A stretch of DNA of 64,000 nt from Scatosoma sp045655705 (GTDB lineage: Bacteria > Bacillota > Clostridia > Christensenellales > Borkfalkiaceae), in assembly GCA_045655705.1 (NCBI GenBank), contig JAZOPU010000009.1:4318-68317 (forward strand). Reading direction: 5' to 3'. The stretch's first letter is position 1. Each line of letters opens with the position of its first letter. Positions 59,270 to 64,000 of the stretch are shown piece by piece. The translations under genes and the position numbers were made by a program. The notes under the pieces are model-generated. The model was not told the origin of the DNA. It ran no database searches and saw only the letters and a list, made by a program, of their open reading frames with translations.

Positions 59270-60151
59270 TCAGCGCTTGTGCATTTTTTTGTATTGTAAC
59301 GGGGTAAAGCCAGTGATTTTTTTAAACGTCTTGGAAAAATAGTTTGGCGTGTCGAATGCAAGTTGGTCGGCAATTTCCGTAACGGATAAATCGGTTTCCC
59401 GTAACAAACGTTTCGCGCGTTCAATTTTCAGTTTGGTAAAATATGCCATAATCGAACAGTTTGTCGATTGCTTAAATTGCCTGAAAAGATACGATTTATT
59501 ATAATTTAACGCACGGCAAATTTCCGCGATATCCAAAGAACGGTGCATGTTTTCTTTCAAAAACGCAATTACTTGCTTAGAAATTCGTTCGCTTAGCTCT
59601 TCGCGCGGTAAAAACAAAACCTCGGCGTTTTCCTTTTCTGTCTCGCCGCGCATAAGCTCGATGAGTAAAAGCTCTAAATAGTTTTTTATCAGCTGTTGCC
59701 CGCCAAGCGTGGGCTTTTTCAACAGCTGCATTTTTTTTAGCGCAGGGTCGGAATAGGGCAAGTCGAACGTTCGTTTGCTTTCCTCGATAATAGAGTAAAT
59801 AAAGCGTAACAAATTTTTATCCACTATCAGCTTACGGTTTTCAAATAAGCGCATGGCTTCGCTTTTACATTCAAACGAAATAATAAACACGTTGGGCGCA
59901 ATAACGCCGTTGGCTTGCAAAGAGTGTATCTCGTTGGGCTTGTGAAAGAGCATTTCGCCTTCTTTTAGTTCCGTTTGCGCGCCGTCCGCACTGCATATAA
60001 CGCTACCTTTGTCGGCATAGACCAATTCCCAAAAATCGTGCGCCTCCACAGGACCTTGGAAACGTTTGTCAAATTCGAAATAGTGAATGGTAACGATTTT
60101 GTTTACCACGATAAGATTTTCAATTTTATGCTTGTAATATTGCTTCTCCAT
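59270..60151 (-). CDS. AraC-family regulator with N-terminal sensor domain
   Basis: A 293-residue transcription factor. Residues 1-130 form a cupin-like ligand domain (HDFWELVYADKGSVICSADG, then LKEGEMLFHKPNEIHSL). The C-terminal 100 residues are the AraC double helix-turn-helix (HRSLDIAEICRALNYNKSYL and SVTEIADQLAFDTPNYFSKTF, ending GFTPLQYKK). ATG 60151 is the start because a consensus promoter places +1 exactly there. It is divergent from the sugar operon at 60298, which it probably activates in response to a sugar. Confidence 0.92.
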   Translation of the reverse strand: MEKQYYKHKIENLIVVNKIVTIHYFEFDKRFQGPVEAHDFWELVYADKGSVICSADGAQTELKEGEMLFHKPNEIHSLQANGVIAPNVFIISFECKSEAMRLFENRKLIVDKNLLRFIYSIIEESKRTFDLPYSDPALKKMQLLKKPTLGGQQLIKNYLELLLIELMRGETEKENAEVLFLPREELSERISKQVIAFLKENMHRSLDIAEICRALNYNKSYLFRQFKQSTNCSIMAYFTKLKIERAKRLLRETDLSVTEIADQLAFDTPNYFSKTFKKITGFTPLQYKKMHKR

Positions 60152-60157
60152 ACCATT

Positions 60158-60186
60158 ATTATACAGTCGTCTTTTTGTTATGTCAA
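60158..60186 (-). promoter_or_regulatory. consensus sigma-A promoter of the AraC gene, predicted leaderless
   Basis: On the minus strand, TTGACA (60186-60181) and TATAAT (60163-60158) have a 17-bp spacer. The predicted +1 is 60151, the A of ATG. Confidence 0.88.
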
Positions 60187-60205
60187 ATATTTTTAAGTAA
60201 AAAAA

Positions 60206-60241
60206 TTTGTGGAATATTTTACTCTTTTTGTGGATTGTACG
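60206..60241 (+). promoter_or_regulatory. AraC-type operator with two half-sites 21 bp apart
   Basis: TTTGTGGA occurs at 60206-60213 and 60227-60234, 21 bp apart (two helical turns), with further partial matches in the next bases. The second site ends 10 bp before the -35 of the sugar operon, the usual location for AraC-type activators. Confidence 0.7.
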
Positions 60242-60244
60242 CCA

Positions 60245-60273
60245 TTGAATAAATACTGTGCTTATGATATAAT
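60245..60273 (+). promoter_or_regulatory. sigma-A promoter of the sugar operon
   Basis: TTGAAT (60245-60250) and TATAAT (60268-60273) with a 17-bp spacer; the non-consensus -35 fits dependence on the AraC activator. AAGGAG follows before ATG 60298. Confidence 0.85.
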
Positions 60274-60297
60274 AAAGAAAAAAGTAAGGAGACAGGT

Positions 60298-61002
60298 ATG
60301 AGAGTATTAGCAATCGGGGCGCACCCCGACGATATTGAGATAGCTTGTAGCGGTACGCTTGCAAAATGCGTAAAAAGAGGGGATACGGTAATTGTGTGCC
60401 ACGTTTCCAGCGGTAATTTAGGCCACGTAGTTATTCCGCCCGATAAGCTTCGCGTAATCCGTGCGAACGAGGCAAAAAAAGCGGGAGCAATGGCAGGGAT
60501 AGAAGTGGTTTGTGCGGGCTTTGACGATTTGGAAATATACGATAATAATAAGGAAGCGAGAGATAAACTCGTGGATATTATCAAGTATGCAAATCCCGAT
60601 TTTATCATCACGCATAACCCCGACGATTATATGCCCGATCACACGGCGGTGTCGCGTCTTGTGTTCGACGCGAGCTTTACGGCAACGTTACCCAATTATG
60701 AGAGTAAGTATAAAGAGCCTGCAAAACTTGTACCCATTTATTATATGGACACGCTTGCAGGGGTAAATTTCAATCCAACGGAATACGTGGATATATCCGA
60801 AGAGATTGATTTGAAACTCAAAATGCTTGAATGCCACGAAAGTCAAGTGGTATGGATGCGGGATCACGATGGGATAGATTTTCCCGATATGGTGAAAACC
60901 TGTTCGAGATATCGTGGCTATCAATGTGGCGCGGAATACGCGGAGGGATTTAGACAGTGCCAAGTATATTTGAAAGGCACGACAAAAAGATTATTACCAT
61001 AA
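60298..61002 (+). CDS. PIG-L family deacetylase
   Basis: A 234-residue zinc deacetylase of the PIG-L/LmbE family, which removes acetyl from N-acetylglucosamine-type groups. The signature is GAHPDDIEIACSGTL near 7-21 (zinc ligands His and Asp), and HNPDDYMPDHTAVSRLVF near 101-118 provides the third His. A substrate of the N-acetyl-hexosamine kind is plausible in the context of the next genes. It is the first gene of the AraC-controlled operon, with ribosome site AAGGAGACAGGT. Confidence 0.9.
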   Translation: MRVLAIGAHPDDIEIACSGTLAKCVKRGDTVIVCHVSSGNLGHVVIPPDKLRVIRANEAKKAGAMAGIEVVCAGFDDLEIYDNNKEARDKLVDIIKYANPDFIITHNPDDYMPDHTAVSRLVFDASFTATLPNYESKYKEPAKLVPIYYMDTLAGVNFNPTEYVDISEEIDLKLKMLECHESQVVWMRDHDGIDFPDMVKTCSRYRGYQCGAEYAEGFRQCQVYLKGTTKRLLP

Positions 61003-61016
61003 AAGGAGAAAGAAAA

Positions 61017-61964
61017 ATGAATTTTAATTCAACGGTAAAAGGAAGCGAACTTGAAAACTTCTATCCCGCAGGTTGGGATTTTGACAAAATCGACGCGTGT
61101 ATCGACGCGCCCGAAAAGATCATGGAAAGACAAGCGCATTGGAATGCAGGGTTCACGCCCGTACAATGCGATAGCCTTGGCGAATTTGAAACGTATATGG
61201 GTCATGAAATTGCAATGCAGATAAAGCTTGCGAAAGACCGCAAAGAAAAAATTGCGTTTATTCTTCCCGTAGGCCCTATGGGTATGTATAAATGGGTAGT
61301 CTATTTCTTAAAGGAATGGAAAGTTTCCTGTGAGCACGTATATACGTTCAATATGGACGAATGGGCGGACAGCGAGGGAAATACGCTTGCTCCCGATAAT
61401 TCGGGTGCGTTCCAATATGCTATGGAACAAGCGCTCTTTAATCCCCTTGGCGAATTGACTGTTCCCAAAGCGCAAAGAAACTTTGCAACCAAAGCAAACT
61501 TGCCTACCTATCCCGAAAAGATTGCCGCCTTGAAAGCGGAAGGGGCGAAACTCGTACTTGTGTACGGTATCGGCAGAATGTGCCATATCGCATTTTGGGA
61601 ACCTACGTTTGCGGCGGACTATGCAAGCGCGGCGGAATGGGAAAAAGCACCGTATAGAATTGCGGCGAAAATTCATCCTTTGACGGTAGAACAAAACGCG
61701 CTCACGAGCTTTAAGTCGAGAACGACGCTTGTGCCTTGTCGGGCAAACACGATTGGCCCTGGCTTGTTCTTACAGGCAGATTACGCTATCGGCGGTGCTG
61801 ACGGTACGCTGGGCAGGGGTATGCAATGGCAGGGTATGTCTTTGTGGATGACCTTGCGCTATGGCAAAACGCCTTGGATCACGTCGTCGTATATTCCTAC
61901 CCTTGCAGGGAGATTGTTCTTCTTGAAAGAACTCGCAGGTCCGCTCGTTGCGGAATGTAACTAA
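61017..61964 (+). CDS. distant glucosamine-6-phosphate isomerase/deaminase-like protein
   Basis: A 315-residue protein of NagB-like fold. YTFNMDEWADSEGNTL near 115-130 matches the FNMDEY motif with its Asp, and LVYGIGRMCHIAFWEPTF near 180-197 corresponds to GxGxDGHIAFNEP, but the Asp and Gly before the His are Met and Cys, and the Asn is Trp. NagB normally has about 265 residues. It probably opens, isomerises or deaminates an amino sugar; the altered residues suggest an unusual substrate. AAAAGGAGAAAGAAAA lies before ATG 61017. It is the second gene of the operon. Confidence 0.8.
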   Translation: MNFNSTVKGSELENFYPAGWDFDKIDACIDAPEKIMERQAHWNAGFTPVQCDSLGEFETYMGHEIAMQIKLAKDRKEKIAFILPVGPMGMYKWVVYFLKEWKVSCEHVYTFNMDEWADSEGNTLAPDNSGAFQYAMEQALFNPLGELTVPKAQRNFATKANLPTYPEKIAALKAEGAKLVLVYGIGRMCHIAFWEPTFAADYASAAEWEKAPYRIAAKIHPLTVEQNALTSFKSRTTLVPCRANTIGPGLFLQADYAIGGADGTLGRGMQWQGMSLWMTLRYGKTPWITSSYIPTLAGRLFFLKELAGPLVAECN

Positions 61965-61965
61965 A

Positions 61966-62940
61966 ATGAAAAGCGGAATTGCAGTAGCAGGAAGTATTCT
62001 CGTTGACAAAATCAACGAGATTTCCGCCTATCCGAATTTAGGCGAGCTGACGCAAATTAAAGGCGTGCAAAAAGCGGTGGGCGGTTGCGTTCCAAACGTA
62101 GCAATTGATATCAAACGCGTTGCGCCGAAAATGCAGGTGTATGCGCTTGGTAGGATAGGAAAAGACGAAGATGGTGCATTCGTGCAATCGGAGCTTGCCC
62201 GTGAGGGCGTGGACGTTTCAAGGTTAAAAGAAACTTACGAAAGAACCAGCTTCACGGAGGTTATGAGTGTAACGGGCGGTCAGCGTACCTTTTTTACGTA
62301 CGCAGGCGCAAGCGCACAGTTTGGCTTTGCCGATTTTGCGTGGGATACGTTCCCTGCGCAAATGTTGCACCTTGGGTATTTTTTGCTGTTGGATAAAGTC
62401 GATAACGGTGACGGATTGCGCATTTTACAGGAAGCCAAAAGGCGCGGGATAAAAACCTCTATCGATTTGGTAAGTGAAAACGCGGGTAGATATTCGCTTG
62501 TGTTGCCCTGCTTAAAATACGTGGATAATTTGATTATCAACGAAACGGAAGCAAGCGGACTGACGGGCATTTCGCCTACGGTGGAAAATTTAGAGAAAAT
62601 AGCTCGAAAACTGAAAACGTACGGGGTAAAAGAAAGAGTTATCATTCATATGAGCGATATCAGCGTATGCCTTTCGGAATGCGGGTTTTTCGTATTGCCT
62701 TCCTACGATTTACCCAAGGGCTTTATCCAAGGCACGACGGGCGCGGGCGACGCGTTTTGCGCGGGGTGTTTAATCGGTATCAGCAGGGGCGAAAGCGACG
62801 AAAATATCCTTGCGCTTGGGAGTGTGTGCGCAACGGGGGCACTTTCCAAGGCAGACGCGGTAAGCGGTATGCAGGAAGAAAAACAATTAAAAAAACTTTG
62901 TGAAAATATGGAGAGAAAGAAAGTATGCTTGTCAATTTGA
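61966..62940 (+). CDS. PfkB-family carbohydrate kinase
   Basis: A 324-residue ribokinase-fold kinase. GSILVDKINEIS begins the fold, KAVGGCVPNVAIDIKRV near 36-52 is the substrate-side GGxxxN motif, and the anion hole and catalytic Asp are in QGTTGAGDAFCAGCL near 261-275. Members phosphorylate fructose, tagatose 6-phosphate, fructose 1-phosphate or similar sugars. ATG 61966 begins 1 nt after the isomerase stop; the ribosome site is weak, so coupling is likely. It would prepare the bisphosphate for the aldolase that follows. Confidence 0.88.
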   Translation: MKSGIAVAGSILVDKINEISAYPNLGELTQIKGVQKAVGGCVPNVAIDIKRVAPKMQVYALGRIGKDEDGAFVQSELAREGVDVSRLKETYERTSFTEVMSVTGGQRTFFTYAGASAQFGFADFAWDTFPAQMLHLGYFLLLDKVDNGDGLRILQEAKRRGIKTSIDLVSENAGRYSLVLPCLKYVDNLIINETEASGLTGISPTVENLEKIARKLKTYGVKERVIIHMSDISVCLSECGFFVLPSYDLPKGFIQGTTGAGDAFCAGCLIGISRGESDENILALGSVCATGALSKADAVSGMQEEKQLKKLCENMERKKVCLSI

Positions 62941-63776
62941 AAGAAATTTTAGCAATAGCAGAGCAAGAAAAAAATGCGGTGGGAATGTTCAACGCTACGG
63001 GATTTGATAGCTTGCAAGCAGTGGTTTCCGCGGCGGAAGAACTCAATCGCCCCGTAATCATAGCGCACGCGGAAGTACATAACGTTTATAACGATATCTC
63101 TATGGTAGGGCCAGCGATGGTGGCAGTGGCAAAGAGTGCAAAAGTGCCCGTGTGCGTACACCTTGACCACGGCACGTCTTTGGATATGGTATATAAGGCG
63201 TTAAGGCTTGGTTTTACGTCCGTTATGATGGACGCGTCTGCAATGCCCTATGAAGAGAATTTGCGTTTAACGAAGATGATTACAGAAGCGGCGCATTCGA
63301 TGAACGTGAGCGTAGAAGCGGAGCTCGGTCGTTTGGTAACGGGTGAAGCTGGTAGCGGTGAAGAAATGGTAGGCGCGAAAGCGGAGGATTTCTATACTCG
63401 CCCCGAAGAAGCGGAAGCGTTTTGCAAGGCAACGGATATTGACGCCTTGGCGATTGCGTTCGGTACGGCGCACGGATTTTATACGCAACAACCCAAACTC
63501 GATTTCGATGTTGTAAAAAACTGCGCAAAGGCAACGGAATTGCCTTTGGTAATGCACGGCGGTAGCGGTGTAAGCGAAGAAGGATTCAAGAAAGCGATTG
63601 CAAACGGTATTCGCAAGATTAACTACTATTCGTATATGTCCAAGGCAGGGTATACGGCGGCAAAATCGGTGATAGAAAGTGGAAAAACGAACTATTTGCA
63701 CGACGTAGAATACGCGGCAATGCAGGCAATGAAAGAAGACGTAAAGAAAGCCATTTCAATATTCAGCGGGAATTGA
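62925..63776 (+). CDS. class II ketose-bisphosphate aldolase
   Basis: A 283-residue zinc aldolase of the FbaA/GatY/KbaY family. VPVCVHLDHGTSLDMV near 76-91 provides the catalytic Asp and His, FGTAHGFY near 180 the second His, and LVMHGGSGVSEEGF near 205 the third His and phosphate loop. The usual KxNxxT(D/E) motif reads GIRKINYYSYMSKAG here (near 225). It may cleave tagatose- or fructose-bisphosphate, or a related phosphate. It overlaps the kinase by 16 nt and ends the operon. Confidence 0.88.
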   Translation: MLVNLKEILAIAEQEKNAVGMFNATGFDSLQAVVSAAEELNRPVIIAHAEVHNVYNDISMVGPAMVAVAKSAKVPVCVHLDHGTSLDMVYKALRLGFTSVMMDASAMPYEENLRLTKMITEAAHSMNVSVEAELGRLVTGEAGSGEEMVGAKAEDFYTRPEEAEAFCKATDIDALAIAFGTAHGFYTQQPKLDFDVVKNCAKATELPLVMHGGSGVSEEGFKKAIANGIRKINYYSYMSKAGYTAAKSVIESGKTNYLHDVEYAAMQAMKEDVKKAISIFSGN

Positions 63777-63841
63777 TAAAAACCTTATTAGGTATAATAT
63801 GGTAAAACAAATAAAAAAGAAAGGGATAGAAAAGAAAACGC

Positions 63842-63896
63842 GTCCCAAAAACGTGTCCCAAAATTTCAGGGTTTTATGTCCCAATTTATGTCCCAA
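63842..63896 (+). repeat. four GTCCCAA boxes
   Basis: Boxes start at 63842, 63855, 63878 and 63890, with spacings 13, 23 and 12. They match the two boxes at 58964-58981. Confidence 0.65.
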
Positions 63897-63936
63897 AGTA
63901 TGACAAACTACTATGCAAAGAAGCTAAAAATGCAAC

Positions 63937-63973
63937 AAAATGACCGTTTTTCGCACGAAAAACGGTCATTTTT
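63937..63973 (+). terminator. strong terminator before the right direct repeat
   Basis: A 16-bp stem (63937-63952 with 63957-63972) on a GCAC loop; the U-tract is inside the 3' arm (ATTTTTA). It probably ends the sugar operon, about 160 nt after fba. Confidence 0.85.
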
Positions 63974-63974
63974 A

Positions 63975-64000
63975 TGGACGATCAGGGGGCTTTCGCATAC
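63975..64000 (+). repeat. right copy of the direct repeat, cut by the window end
   Basis: These 26 bases are identical to 58838-58863. The true right end lies beyond the window. Confidence 0.95.

Larger units (their letters stand above)
63777..64000 (+). other. non-coding tail with GTCCCAA boxes, terminator and right direct repeat
   Basis: After fba there is a short CCTTATTAGG palindrome (63783-63792) and an A-rich stretch. Four GTCCCAA boxes start at 63842, 63855, 63878 and 63890. The strong hairpin at 63937-63973 and the direct repeat at 63975-64000 follow. A 34-residue frame from ATG 63799 (MVKQIKKKGIEKK...) is probably meaningless, because it runs through the boxes. Confidence 0.6.

Noticed and set aside
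63799..63903. 34-residue frame MVKQIKKKGIEKK...
   Set aside because: It begins right after a TATAAT-like sequence and its end is made of GTCCCAA boxes; there is no ribosome site.

Overview
The window reads as chromosomal DNA from an endospore-forming, low-to-moderate G+C Firmicute of the Clostridia type. Supporting genes are spoIVA, the mcsA-mcsB-clpC arginine-kinase/Clp operon, a T-box leader on pheST, the dgt-dnaG-rpoD cluster, trmK and a Nif3-like gene beside it, and the ispG to polC-like gene order. A placement near uncultured gut Clostridia such as Christensenellales is only a guess. Nearly all genes lie on the plus strand, and sigma-A promoters with exact 17-bp spacers are frequent.

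Layout. 1-4.7 kb: end of a membrane protein, a methyltransferase, Hsp33 (hslO) and two helical-repeat proteins. 4.8-6.5 kb: spoIVA plus a 51-residue basic protein. 6.6-14 kb: glycogen phosphorylase, tRNA-Pro(CGG), a YitT-family protein, pyrophosphatase, a zinc-ribbon membrane protein and a eukaryote-like ProRS. 14-24.7 kb: a membrane-anchored XRE regulator, mcsA-mcsB-clpC, then translationally coupled aroC-aroB-aroA-aroE-aroQ-aroK and an SDR. 24.7-28.7 kb: small unknown genes, a cysteine desulfurase divergent from a DUF3343 gene, nth, a tiny-gene pair and mscL. 28.7-37.4 kb: T-box, pheS-pheT-truB-ribF, an endonuclease IV-like TIM barrel, an M24 peptidase, efp and dtd. 37.4-40 kb: a repeat array followed by GT8, acyltransferase and CrtO-like genes, which look like a glycolipid cassette. 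40-58 kb: dgt-dnaG-rpoD-trmK-nif3-zinc ribbon, alr, a folate cyclo-ligase, rsmD-coaD, DAHP synthase, pheA, a patatin, rarA, nrdR-ispG, a PolC-like protein without polymerase domains, a ROK kinase and a small tyrosine phosphatase.

58.2-64 kb is the accessory part. An orphan phage-type single-strand annealing protein is followed by a segment bounded by two perfect direct repeats of at least 26 bp (58838-58863 and 63975-64000). Inside are an AraC-type regulator and a divergent four-gene operon: PIG-L deacetylase, NagB-like isomerase, PfkB kinase and class II aldolase. This order fits stepwise breakdown of an acetylated amino sugar, but two of the enzymes have altered active-site motifs. The operon promoter carries a two-half-site operator with 21-bp spacing.

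The most notable points are this amino-sugar module and its flanking repeats, the reduced PolC at the usual polC position, three consensus promoters that predict leaderless mRNAs (two of them regulator genes), and the regularly spaced repeats upstream of the glycolipid cassette.
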